Positions 39,617-47,873 of a stretch of 64,000 nucleotides of DNA are shown here, one piece after another. The stretch is from an uncultured Clostridia bacterium. Its GTDB lineage: Bacteria > Bacillota > Clostridia > HGM11514. The notes beneath the pieces were generated by a model. It was not told where the DNA came from and did not search any database. It was given only the letters and a program-made list of their open reading frames with translations. Each line of letters begins with the position of its first letter. The first letter of the stretch is position 1. The stretch covers positions 186,001 through 250,000 of the forward strand of contig CAKSKB010000001.1 in assembly GCA_934464705.1 (NCBI GenBank), read 5' to 3'. The translations under genes were made by a program, and so were the position numbers.

Positions 39617-40312
39617 CTATTCATCCGAAATTCTGCCGTCGGTCGTTATAACGGCTACCTGCCACGGAATAAACTTTCCGCTTTGCATAAGTGCGTTCTT
39701 GGCCGCAGTTTCAAGCCCTCCGCAGCACGGAACCTCCATTCTCACAACCGTAACACTTTTTATATCGTTATTTTTGATTATTTCGGTCAGCTTTTCGGAA
39801 TAATCAACATTGTCAAGCTTCGGGCAGCCGACAAGTGTGATGTGATTTTTTATAAATCTTTCGTGCATTGCCGCATATGCATAAGCAGTGCAGTCCGCTG
39901 CAATCAAAAGCTTTGCGCCGTCAAAATACGGGGCGTTCACGGGCACAAGCTTAATCTGAACGGGCCACTGCATAAGGCGGCTTTCGGAAACAGCGGGCGC
40001 CGAATCCTGAGATACTTCTCTTTTTATTGTCTTTGAGTGCGTTCCGGGGCAGCCACAGGGCAATTTTTCGCCTTTAGCCTTTTTTGCTTCCATAACCGCT
40101 TTTTCATCATACGCCGCCGCTTCACGCTCAACAAAGCTTATTGCACCGGTCGGGCAGGCAGGCAGGCAATCTCCGAGCCCGTCACAGTAGTCATCCCGCA
40201 TCAGCTTCGCCTTGCCGTTCACCATGCCTATCGCACCTTCATGACAGGCACTCGCACAAGCACCGCAGCCGTTGCATTTTTCTTCGTTTATCTCAATAAT
40301 TCTTCTTTTCAT
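39617..40312 (-). CDS. ferredoxin-type 4Fe-4S protein with C-terminal disulfide/Cys domain
   Basis: A 231-residue iron-sulfur protein. The N-terminus carries two cluster motifs: CNGCGACASACHEGAI (canonical CX2CX2CX3... arrangement) and CDGLGDCLPACPTGAI, the second with unusual spacing. A KLPCGCPGT motif follows near residue 87, and near residue 205 PCCGGLETAAKNAL. There is no signal peptide. I start at 40312, where AAGGACGGTG is correctly spaced. In anaerobes this protein type is often encoded beside a Crp/Fnr regulator, as here, and beside hcp, suggesting a role in nitrosative or redox stress. Expression probably depends on the regulator bound at -41.5. Confidence 0.85.
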   Translation of the reverse strand: MKRRIIEINEEKCNGCGACASACHEGAIGMVNGKAKLMRDDYCDGLGDCLPACPTGAISFVEREAAAYDEKAVMEAKKAKGEKLPCGCPGTHSKTIKREVSQDSAPAVSESRLMQWPVQIKLVPVNAPYFDGAKLLIAADCTAYAYAAMHERFIKNHITLVGCPKLDNVDYSEKLTEIIKNNDIKSVTVVRMEVPCCGGLETAAKNALMQSGKFIPWQVAVITTDGRISDE

Positions 40313-40343
40313 GGTTTGCACCGTCCTTTTATAAAATTTTTTC

Positions 40344-40402
40344 TTGATTTTTCGTATTTATTATACTATAATGGTTAATATAAATCTGTTGTATTTACAA
40401 CA
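40344..40402. promoter_or_regulatory. Crp/Fnr divergon: two promoters and one palindromic operator
   Basis: Plus-strand promoter: TTGATT (40344-40349), 17 bases, TATAAT (40367-40372), for the crp-like gene. Minus-strand -10 TATAAT at 40360-40365 for the ferredoxin gene, without a good -35. The palindrome TGTTGTATTTACAACA (40387-40402) is centred at -41.5 of the minus-strand promoter, the class II activation position, and at +9 to +24 of the plus-strand promoter, where binding would repress. Confidence 0.75.
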
Positions 40403-40427
40403 AAAAACATTTTTTCAAGGTGATTAT

Positions 40428-41057
40428 ATGACAGAATACGAAAAAATTCCGCTTTTTAAAGGTGTTTCGGAAAATGAAATCAAAGAAATCGTGCAGTCCA
40501 AAAAGAAGTATTCCAAGGGCAGTTATGTTCTGCGCGAAGGCGAAACGACCGGAAAATTCGGAATTTTAATATCTGGTGAACTTTCCGTTATAAATGAAGA
40601 TTATTTCGGAAACCGAAACTATATAAACAAAATATCAGAAGGCTCAACCTTTGCCGAAAGCTTTGCTTTTGCCGAAAACTCGGTTCTGACCGTCTCAGCT
40701 GTTGCGGAATCCGATGTTGAGATTTTGTGGATAAATGCACAGAAAGCACTGCGGACAAGCGCAGTGCTTACACAAAACATGATTACCGACTTTGCGGAAA
40801 AAAATCTGACAATGAACAGAAAAATCCTTCATATGAGCCGCAGAACAACCGCTCAAAAGCTGATATCATATCTGTATTCATACTCAAAAATATGTGGAAA
40901 AACAGAGTTTGACATTCCCCTCCGCCGCCGACAGCTTGCCGATTACCTCGGTGTTGAGCGAAGCGCAATGTGCAATGAATTATCGAAGCTTCAAAAAGAA
41001 GGGCTTATTTCGTACAAGGGAAGTCATTTCAAAATAACAAAACCGGATACGGAATAA
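40428..41057 (+). CDS. Crp/Fnr-family transcriptional regulator
   Basis: A 209-residue regulator. The start at 40428 follows AAGGTGAT; the longer frame lacks a ribosome site. The cyclic-nucleotide-binding-like barrel covers residues 1-120 (YVLREGETTGKFGILISGEL), followed by the dimer helix and a winged helix with the recognition segment RRRQLADYLGVERSAMCNEL. The four cysteines of FNR-type Fe-S binding are not seen at the N-terminus, and the cAMP-binding Arg-Ser pair of Crp is absent, so the effector is unknown. It is divergent from the ferredoxin gene and its operator suggests autorepression. It converges with hydF, six bases away. Confidence 0.93.
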   Translation: MTEYEKIPLFKGVSENEIKEIVQSKKKYSKGSYVLREGETTGKFGILISGELSVINEDYFGNRNYINKISEGSTFAESFAFAENSVLTVSAVAESDVEILWINAQKALRTSAVLTQNMITDFAEKNLTMNRKILHMSRRTTAQKLISYLYSYSKICGKTEFDIPLRRRQLADYLGVERSAMCNELSKLQKEGLISYKGSHFKITKPDTE

Positions 41058-41063
41058 TCGATT

Positions 41064-42242
41064 CTATCTGAGAATATCCATACTTCTGTCCAGAATACCG
41101 TTCATTTTGGCAATCGCTATACCGTAATTCGTAATCGGCAGCGCCGCTTCTTTGCAGGCTGCAATTCTTGATTTCATTTCCCTTGCGGTAAGCATACAGC
41201 CGCCGCAATGAACAGCGAGAGAAAATTCCGACAAATCCTCTGGAAATTCCGTACCGGATGTAAAACGGAAATTCAATTCCCTGCCTGTATATTTTCTTAT
41301 CCACGCAGGGAGTTTCACCGTTCCGATATCTCCGCACTGCCTGTGGTGAGTGCAGCCTTCGGATATAAGAACCGTTTCGCCGTCCGAAAGGGTATCAAGA
41401 GCCGCCGCCCCTTCGGCTGCCGTTTCAAGTTCTCCTTTGTACCTTGCAAACAAAATCGAAAACGAGGTCAGAGAAACCTCCTTCGGCGTAACTTTATTAA
41501 CATATTCAAACGCCTGGGAATCCGTTATGACAAGTTTCGGCTTTACGGAAAGCCTGTCAAGAGCCGCCTCAAGTTCCGTTTCTTTAGTAACTACCGCTAT
41601 ACCTCCGCCGTCCAGAACATCGCGCAGAACCTGCTGCTGCGGAAGTATCAGCCTTCCCTTCGGCGCCGCTGCGTCAATCGGCGTTACAAGTATAACCGCA
41701 TCGCCGGGAGAAAACAAATCACGGCAAAGTGTGCGTTCCTCATCTGCCGAAACGCTTTTTCCTATAAGTTCTTTGAGTTCATAAATATTTCTGTTTTCGG
41801 CTGCGCTTACATATATTTCGTTTTCGCCCGCAGCAGGACATTCGGAAAGCAAATCCGATTTATTAAACGCCTTAATGTATGGTATATTTTTCTTTTCAAA
41901 CTGTGAAATAAGATATCTGTCAAGTTCTGTAATTCCCCTGGCCGCATCAACTACCAAAACGGCAATATCGGTTTTGGCAAGCGTCGAAACCGCACGCTTC
42001 ACACGCTCATCGCCGAGCTTTCCGCTGTCATCGATACCCGGCGTGTCGATAATTACAACCGGTCCGAGAGGAAGAATTTCCATTGCCTTTTTTACGGGGT
42101 CTGTCGTTGTACCGGCGATATCGGACACAACAGATAAATTTTGTCCCGTAACACGGTTAACAAGGCTTGACTTACCGGCATTTCTGAGTCCGAAAAAGCC
42201 GATATGAAGTCTTTCCGAGGACGGTTCTTTGCTCATACTCAT
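41064..42242 (-). CDS. hydF: [FeFe]-hydrogenase maturation GTPase HydF
   Basis: Scaffold GTPase on which the [2Fe] subcluster is assembled before transfer to hydrogenase. Residues 1-170 are the GTPase domain (P-loop GLRNAGKSSLVNR, switch DIAGTTTDPV, IDTPGIDD and FNKSD). The C-terminal cluster domain has the HydF ligands in CTHHRQCGD and HCGGCML, the expected C-x-H-(x)n-H-C-x2-C pattern. Length 392 is typical. It is last in the hydE-hydG-hydF operon, 13 bases after hydG. The hydrogenase catalytic subunit is not in the window. Confidence 0.97.
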   Translation of the reverse strand: MSMSKEPSSERLHIGFFGLRNAGKSSLVNRVTGQNLSVVSDIAGTTTDPVKKAMEILPLGPVVIIDTPGIDDSGKLGDERVKRAVSTLAKTDIAVLVVDAARGITELDRYLISQFEKKNIPYIKAFNKSDLLSECPAAGENEIYVSAAENRNIYELKELIGKSVSADEERTLCRDLFSPGDAVILVTPIDAAAPKGRLILPQQQVLRDVLDGGGIAVVTKETELEAALDRLSVKPKLVITDSQAFEYVNKVTPKEVSLTSFSILFARYKGELETAAEGAAALDTLSDGETVLISEGCTHHRQCGDIGTVKLPAWIRKYTGRELNFRFTSGTEFPEDLSEFSLAVHCGGCMLTAREMKSRIAACKEAALPITNYGIAIAKMNGILDRSMDILR

Positions 42243-42255
42243 GTTATCACACCCT

Positions 42256-43704
42256 TTAAAATCTGAAATCTCTCTTGTTTGAAGCTTTTATGTCTTCGAT
42301 ATGCTGTTTTGCAAGTGTTTTTACCTTTTCGGTCGGAATCTTTTCAAGTTCTTTTTCGATAAGGTCAAAGCCAATCTTTTTGGTTTCATCGCCTGCATAA
42401 TCAACAAGATACTCCGCCAGGGTCATAAGTGCGTTAGGGTGGCAGCAATTCAGTATCTGTCCGTTTTTGCAGAATGTCATAAATCTGTCGCCTGTTCTGC
42501 CCTCCCTGTAGCATGCGGTACAGAATGACGGAATAAAGTCCATTTTCATCATCCAGTTTACCACTTCGTCAAGCGTTCTCTGGTCTGAAACATCAAACTG
42601 TTCGGAATCATGCGGGCGTTCCTCCTCGGTATATCCGCCGACCGAAGTTCTCGATGCACCGCTTATCTGCGAAATACCTATATGAAGCGCCTTTTCACGG
42701 ACATCCTGCGACTCCCTCGTGGATATAATCATACCGGTATACGGAACGGCAATTCTGATACAGGCAATAATTTTTTCAAACATCTCATCACTTATGCCGT
42801 TGTCAAACACATCGGGGTCGATGTCATCAGCGCGTTTAACCCTCGGAACGCTTATCGTGTGCGGACCTACGCCGTACGCAGCCTCGAGATGCTCTGCATG
42901 CATAAGAAGTCCCGCAAACTCGTATTTATAAAGTTCCAGACCGAACAGAACCCCAAGACCTACATCGTCGATTCCGCCGTCCATCGCCCTGTCCATCGCC
43001 TCGGTATGGTAGTTGTAATCGTGCTTTGGCCCTGTGGGGTGCAATTCAAGATAGCTCTTTTTGTGATAGGTTTCCTGAAAGAGAATGTAGGTTCCTATAC
43101 CGGCATCTTTAAGCTTTCTGTAGTTTTCAACTGTGGTTGCGGCGATATTTACATTAACACGCCTGATTGCGCCGTTTTTATGCTTAACGCTGTAAATTGT
43201 ATTGATACACTCAAGAATATACTCAATCGGATTATTGACCGGGTCCTCCCCCGCCTCAATCGCAAGGCGTTTATGTCCCATATCCTGAAGCGCCGTAACC
43301 TCCTGCCTTATTTCCTCCTGTGTAAGTTTTTTTCTTGCTATGTGCTTGTTTTTCATGTGATACGGACAGTATACGCAGCCGTTCACACAATAGTTTGAAA
43401 GGTAAAGCGGAGCAAACATAACTATACGGTTTCCGTAAAATGCAAGCTTGATTTCCTCTGCAAGCTTGTACATCTGCTCAATCTTTTCGGGAATATCACA
43501 CGCAAGAAGAACCGACGCCTCACGGTGCGTAAGCCCCTCGCAGTGATAGCCGTTTCCGACCATTTTAGGTCTTGCCTTTTCAAGCAGACTGTCGATAAGC
43601 TCAACATTATGCTTGTTTTCCTCTGCGTATTTTATCGTTTCGAGGATTTCCTCATCATTGATAAACTCATCCGCAATATGGGATTTCGGATTATAAACTG
43701 CCAT
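42256..43704 (-). CDS. hydG: [FeFe]-hydrogenase maturase HydG (tyrosine lyase, radical SAM)
   Basis: Radical-SAM enzyme that splits tyrosine to supply CO and CN- ligands of the H-cluster. The 482-residue product has the CX3CX2C motif in LSNYCVNGCVYCPYHMKN, and the auxiliary-cluster cysteines near the C-terminus in SFCTACYREGRTGDRFM, which distinguish HydG from ThiH. GAAAGGAAG precedes the ATG, two bases after hydE. Confidence 0.97.
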   Translation of the reverse strand: MAVYNPKSHIADEFINDEEILETIKYAEENKHNVELIDSLLEKARPKMVGNGYHCEGLTHREASVLLACDIPEKIEQMYKLAEEIKLAFYGNRIVMFAPLYLSNYCVNGCVYCPYHMKNKHIARKKLTQEEIRQEVTALQDMGHKRLAIEAGEDPVNNPIEYILECINTIYSVKHKNGAIRRVNVNIAATTVENYRKLKDAGIGTYILFQETYHKKSYLELHPTGPKHDYNYHTEAMDRAMDGGIDDVGLGVLFGLELYKYEFAGLLMHAEHLEAAYGVGPHTISVPRVKRADDIDPDVFDNGISDEMFEKIIACIRIAVPYTGMIISTRESQDVREKALHIGISQISGASRTSVGGYTEEERPHDSEQFDVSDQRTLDEVVNWMMKMDFIPSFCTACYREGRTGDRFMTFCKNGQILNCCHPNALMTLAEYLVDYAGDETKKIGFDLIEKELEKIPTEKVKTLAKQHIEDIKASNKRDFRF

Positions 43705-43706
43705 TT

Positions 43707-44744
43707 TTAAAAACTTCCTTTCATAATATCGCCGCGCGACACGACGATTTCATAACCTATTTTTTTCATTTGTATTTTTAATTTTTCAAGGCCTTCGGCG
43801 GCTTCCTCGCCGCTTGAGGCTTTGTTGTCGTAAAGTGAATATTTGCTTCGGTCGCAAAGAGGAGAAAGATTAGGCATAACAACATTTGCGCCCGACAAAA
43901 TCCCCATTACCCTTCCGTCTTTTGAAACAGTCCCGAGAGCGGTTGTGGACGGCAGCAAAATATTCGGTTTCATTATTCTTATTACCGATAAAAGATATGC
44001 CGTCATTTCGGCACTCCCCGGCGGCTCGTTTTCAAAGGGAGTATTTTTTGCCGGAATAAAAGGTCCGATACCGCACATCTGGGGGTCAAAATCCTCAATA
44101 AATTTCAAATCCGCCGCCAATGTTTTCACGGTCTGAAACGGCGAACCGACCATAAATCCGCAGCCCGTCTGAAAACCTATTTTTTTCAAATCCGAAAGAC
44201 ATCTCATTCTGTTGTCAAAAGACATATCTCCCGGGTGAAGCTTTTGATAATGAGCCTTATCTGCGGTTTCGTGCCTTAAAAGATACCTGTCCGCACCGGC
44301 GTCAAAAAGCCGCTGATATTCATCCCCCGAAAGCTCACCGAGGGACAGCGTAACCGCGCAGTCGGGAAATTTGGTTTTAATTCTTTTGACAATACCGCAA
44401 ATCTCATCCGTATCCAGAATTCCCTCGCCGCCCTGAAGCACGAATGTTCTGAACCCGAGAGGATAACCGCTTCTGCAGCAGTCAAGGATTGTATCGGAAT
44501 CCATAACATACCTCATGCAGGCGCTGTTTGACCGCCTTATACCGCAGTAATAGCAATCGTTAACGCAATCATTACCGACCTCTATAAGCCCTCTTATATA
44601 CACATGGTTTTTGTATATTTTCTGCCTTATCCGTACAGCCGCAAGCCGTGCTTTATCGCAATATTCATCACGGTTTTTTATTAGAATTTCGTACTCATCG
44701 GCAGAAAGCCGACCGCTTTTTTCGAGTTTTTCAATCAAATCCAT
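43707..44744 (-). CDS. hydE: [FeFe]-hydrogenase maturase HydE (radical SAM)
   Basis: Radical-SAM enzyme acting on the HydG-derived iron synthon. It has the CX3CX2C motif in VGNDCVNDCYYCGIRRSN and conserved segments FVLQGGEGILDTDEICGIV, LLRHETADKAHYQKLHPG and GCGFMVGSPFQTV. Its 345 residues match the family. The ATG follows GGAG and lies just past the terminator of the upstream SPFH gene, so the operon promoter must be within or next to that terminator; I could not identify it with confidence. Confidence 0.96.
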   Translation of the reverse strand: MDLIEKLEKSGRLSADEYEILIKNRDEYCDKARLAAVRIRQKIYKNHVYIRGLIEVGNDCVNDCYYCGIRRSNSACMRYVMDSDTILDCCRSGYPLGFRTFVLQGGEGILDTDEICGIVKRIKTKFPDCAVTLSLGELSGDEYQRLFDAGADRYLLRHETADKAHYQKLHPGDMSFDNRMRCLSDLKKIGFQTGCGFMVGSPFQTVKTLAADLKFIEDFDPQMCGIGPFIPAKNTPFENEPPGSAEMTAYLLSVIRIMKPNILLPSTTALGTVSKDGRVMGILSGANVVMPNLSPLCDRSKYSLYDNKASSGEEAAEGLEKLKIQMKKIGYEIVVSRGDIMKGSF

Positions 44745-44756
44745 AGTTTTCTCCGA

Positions 44757-44793
44757 AAAAAAGCCGCATCCGGGCAGGATACGGCTTTTTAAA
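44757..44793. terminator. intrinsic terminator of the SPFH/zinc-ribbon gene
   Basis: AAAAAGCCGCATCC and GGATACGGCTTTTT pair around GGGCA with one mismatch. On the minus strand it ends in seven Ts; it also has a T run on the plus strand. Confidence 0.88.
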
Positions 44794-44856
44794 GCTTATA
44801 ATCTTGCCCTTTCACTCAGAAATAACATCTTTATGTCAGGTTAATTTTATCTTGTA

Positions 44857-46164
44857 TTATTTTATATCGTTTTCATCAAACGGGTCGCCGCATTCCGGAC
44901 AGAACTTAGGCGGATTTGCCGGATCTTCGGGTTCCCATCCGCATTTGTCGCACCTGTAAAGAGGCGCTCCGGCAGGCTTGGGCTTACCGCATTCGGAGCA
45001 GAACTTACCTTTGTTTACCGCACCGCACACACATGTCCAGCCGTTTTCCTCGGGCTTCGGCTTACCGCAGTCGGAACAGAACTTGCCGGTATTTCCGCTT
45101 TTTCCGCATGCGCAGGTCCAGCCGCCCAAAGTCTGAGTTTCACTTTTTCGGTTATTTTCCGCCGCCTTTTCATAAAGGTTAGTAATCATATTGCCTCCGG
45201 CGGACTGCGCCATACCCATTCCGAAGAAACCGCCCATAGCGCCGTTTCCGTTCTTTGCAGCGTCCTGCATTGCCTGCGCCTGTGCGCCGACCATATGCGC
45301 CGCAGCCATTTCGGGATTTCGGAAAGCGGCATTCCGCTGGAGTTCCTTAATCATCTTTTCGTCTTCTTCGGAAGCCGAAACCGACGATACGCCGAACGAA
45401 ACAACCTCGATTCCGCGAAGTTCCTTCCACTTTGGCGAAAGCACCTCATTAAGCGCATTTGCAATTTCCATAGTATGCCCAGGAAGAGCGCTATATCTTA
45501 TGCCCATTTCGGAAATCTTCGCAAATGCCGGCTGCATAGCTGTCATAAGTTCCGATTTAAGCTGACCGTCAATCGAATCACGGCTGTATGTATCATCAAC
45601 ATTACCGCACACATTCGCATAAAACAGCATCGGATTTGTGATTTTATATGAATATTCTCCGTGACAGCGAACCGCAATATCAACATCAAGACCTACATTT
45701 CTGTCAACCACTCTGAACGGAACGGGAGTTGCCGTACCGTACTTGTTGCCGATAATTTCCTTGGTGTTGAAATAGTAGACACGCTGGTCTGTCGCCGGCT
45801 GACCGCCGAAGGTGAAACGCTTGCCGATTTCGGAAAACGATTTTTTAATTCCTTCGCCCAGACCGCCGTAAAAAATGCTCGGCTCGGTGGATGTATCATA
45901 AACAAATTCTCCGGGTTCCGCACAAAGTTCTGCGACCTTGCCGTTATCGATAATAATCATGCACTGCCCGTCGTTAACTGCAATTATTGAACCGTTTGAA
46001 ATAATATTATTCTCGCCTTTTGTGTTGGAGCTTCTGCCGCCGGTGCGTTTTTCGCCCTTTGCCGCCAGAACGGAAGCGTCAAGAGATTCGCAGTAAAAAT
46101 AATCTCTCCACGAATCGGCCAGAACACCGCCGAGAGCCCCTGCCCCTGCTTTTAAAAGTCCCAT
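44857..46164 (-). CDS. SPFH-domain protein with C-terminal zinc ribbons (YdjI type)
   Basis: A 435-residue cytoplasmic protein of the group called virion core/YdjI, membrane-stress-associated relatives of flotillins. The SPFH/PHB-like core spans about 50-270 (IISNGSIIAVNDGQCMIIID, RCHGEYSYKITNPMLFYANV). A Gly/Met/Ala-rich linker follows, and the last 90 residues contain three CxC/CxxC zinc ribbons (CACGKSGNTGKFCSDCG, CVCGAVNKGKFCSECG, CDKCGWEPEDPANPPKFCPE). GAGGAGAAT precedes the ATG. In B. subtilis the homologue acts with phage-shock-type proteins; no such partner is adjacent here. Monocistronic, with its own promoter and terminator. Confidence 0.88.
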   Translation of the reverse strand: MGLLKAGAGALGGVLADSWRDYFYCESLDASVLAAKGEKRTGGRSSNTKGENNIISNGSIIAVNDGQCMIIIDNGKVAELCAEPGEFVYDTSTEPSIFYGGLGEGIKKSFSEIGKRFTFGGQPATDQRVYYFNTKEIIGNKYGTATPVPFRVVDRNVGLDVDIAVRCHGEYSYKITNPMLFYANVCGNVDDTYSRDSIDGQLKSELMTAMQPAFAKISEMGIRYSALPGHTMEIANALNEVLSPKWKELRGIEVVSFGVSSVSASEEDEKMIKELQRNAAFRNPEMAAAHMVGAQAQAMQDAAKNGNGAMGGFFGMGMAQSAGGNMITNLYEKAAENNRKSETQTLGGWTCACGKSGNTGKFCSDCGKPKPEENGWTCVCGAVNKGKFCSECGKPKPAGAPLYRCDKCGWEPEDPANPPKFCPECGDPFDENDIK

Positions 46165-46198
46165 AGCATATTCTCCTCAATATAATCTATATAAAATA

Positions 46199-46227
46199 AT
46201 TATACAGTAGTTTTGCAAAAAAGTCAA
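46199..46227 (-). promoter_or_regulatory. promoter of the SPFH gene
   Basis: Minus strand TTGACT (46222-46227), 17-base spacer, TATAAT (46199-46204). Confidence 0.8.
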
Positions 46228-46308
46228 TAAAATTATCAAAAGAAACGCTTTAGGCTTGCTTTTTTTTGAAATTTGTGCTACAATACTATTTATAGGCAGG
46301 TGATTGAA

Positions 46309-47022
46309 TTGAGAATTTTGTTTATTCGGCACGGTGATCCTGATTACAGCATTGATTCGCTCACTCCGAAGGGTCGGGTTGAAGCCGAGCTTCTGTCCGA
46401 AAAGCTTTCGCATACGGATATTGACGATTTCTATGTTTCTCCGCTCGGGCGCGCAAAGGATACCGCTAAATACACGCTTGACAAGGTGGGTAAAACGGCG
46501 GAGGTTCTCCCGTGGCTTGAAGAATTCAGGGGCAGAATTTACGATTTGCCGGACAATCCGGATAAAATCAGGGGTCCGTGGGACTTAATGCCGGGGTTCT
46601 GGACAAAAAATCCAAATCTTTACGATAAAGATAAATGGCTTGATGACCCTATGATGTCCGCAATCGATACTCCGCAGATTTTCAAAGAAACCTGTGACGG
46701 AATAGATGCTCTTCTTAAAAAGTACGGATATGAACGCAACGGAATGGTATATAATTTTAAAGAAAGCAGTCATAAAACCATTGCTCTTTTTTGCCATTTG
46801 GGAATAAGTATGGCAACGCTTTCGTATCTTCTCGGCGCACCGGCGCCCATTCTCTGGCAGGGGCTTTTTATGCCGCCGTCATCCGTCACAACCGTTATCA
46901 CCGAGGAACGCCAGCCCGGAATCGCTTCATGGAGGGCATTTGGCGTCGGCGATATATCACACTTGTATAAAAACGGCGAACCGCCGTCATATTCGGGATT
47001 TTTCTCGGAAAAATATAATTAA
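46309..47022 (+). CDS. histidine-phosphatase (phosphoglycerate-mutase-like) family protein
   Basis: A 237-residue phosphatase of the histidine-phosphatase superfamily. The catalytic RHG motif lies at the extreme N-terminus (LRILFIRHGDPDYS), and the second-half histidine in IALFCHLGISMATLSYL. The start is TTG at 46309, correctly spaced from AGGTGAT; the upstream frame start has no ribosome site. Upstream, TTGCTT-17-TACAAT is a plausible promoter. The next gene follows after 26 bases, so it may be part of the sugar-phosphate group, but the substrate is not predictable from sequence. Confidence 0.87.
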   Translation: MRILFIRHGDPDYSIDSLTPKGRVEAELLSEKLSHTDIDDFYVSPLGRAKDTAKYTLDKVGKTAEVLPWLEEFRGRIYDLPDNPDKIRGPWDLMPGFWTKNPNLYDKDKWLDDPMMSAIDTPQIFKETCDGIDALLKKYGYERNGMVYNFKESSHKTIALFCHLGISMATLSYLLGAPAPILWQGLFMPPSSVTTVITEERQPGIASWRAFGVGDISHLYKNGEPPSYSGFFSEKYN

Positions 47023-47048
47023 CATTTATAAATAAAGGAGAAATTTTC

Positions 47049-47873
47049 ATGAAAACTACATTGGTTGTTATGGCAGCAGGTATGGGCAGCCGCTTCGGAG
47101 GGCTTAAACAGATTGAACCTTTAGGTCCGAACGGCGAGATTATACTTGACTTTTCCATACACGATGCCGTAAAAGCCGGCTTTGACAAGACTGTTTTTAT
47201 CATAAAAAAGCAGATTGAAGCTGATTTCAGAGAAGCAATCGGCAAAAGAATAGAAAAAATGACGGATGTCGAATATGCATTCCAGGATGTAGATCACCTT
47301 CCCGAAGGCAGAACCAAGCCCTGGGGAACCGGTAACGCCGTTCTTTCCGCACGGGATAAGGTTGATACTCCGTTTGCCGTAATAAATGCCGATGATTTTT
47401 ACGGTGCCGATACATTTAAAGAGGTAAACAATTACTTAAGCAAAACCGGAGAAATGTGCATGGCGGGATTTTCTCTCGGCAACACACTTACCGATAACGG
47501 TACGGTTTCAAGGGGCGTCTGCACGGTAAAGGACGGATTTTTACAGCATGTAGAAGAGTATTTTGACATCGACAAAACAACCGACCTCCCGATGGACACG
47601 ATTGTTTCGATGAACATGTGGGGCTTTGACCTTGACATATTCAATGAGCTTGACAAAGAATTCAACATATTCATGGATAACCTCAAAAATCCGCTCAAAG
47701 CTGAATTTCTGCTCCCGGAGGTTGTTGATAACCTCATTAAAACAGGAAAGAAAAAGGTTGCCGTGCTTCCGGTTTCGAGCAAATGGTACGGCATTACATA
47801 CAGAGAGGATTTGCCCGGAGTGAAGGCGGCACTCAAAAAAATGTGTGAAGAGGGTTATTATGAATTTAAATGA
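47049..47873 (+). CDS. sugar-phosphate nucleotidyltransferase (UTP-hexose-1-phosphate uridylyltransferase type)
   Basis: Predicted to make an NDP-sugar from a sugar 1-phosphate. The 274-residue product shows the nucleotide-binding signature LVVMAAGMGSRFGGLKQIEP, the PWGTGNAVLSA segment and a metal-binding INADDFYGADTF. AAAGGAGAAA precedes the ATG. Its stop overlaps the start of the NahK-like kinase gene by 14 bases. A kinase plus nucleotidyltransferase couple is the arrangement of the hexosamine or lacto-N-biose salvage pathway, where NahK makes GlcNAc/GalNAc-1-P. Exact base and sugar specificity are inferred from that context. Confidence 0.88.
   Translation: MKTTLVVMAAGMGSRFGGLKQIEPLGPNGEIILDFSIHDAVKAGFDKTVFIIKKQIEADFREAIGKRIEKMTDVEYAFQDVDHLPEGRTKPWGTGNAVLSARDKVDTPFAVINADDFYGADTFKEVNNYLSKTGEMCMAGFSLGNTLTDNGTVSRGVCTVKDGFLQHVEEYFDIDKTTDLPMDTIVSMNMWGFDLDIFNELDKEFNIFMDNLKNPLKAEFLLPEVVDNLIKTGKKKVAVLPVSSKWYGITYREDLPGVKAALKKMCEEGYYEFK

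Noticed and set aside
40428..41057. Calling the Crp/Fnr protein an Fe-S FNR oxygen sensor.
   Set aside because: The N-terminal cysteine cluster required for FNR-type sensing is absent.
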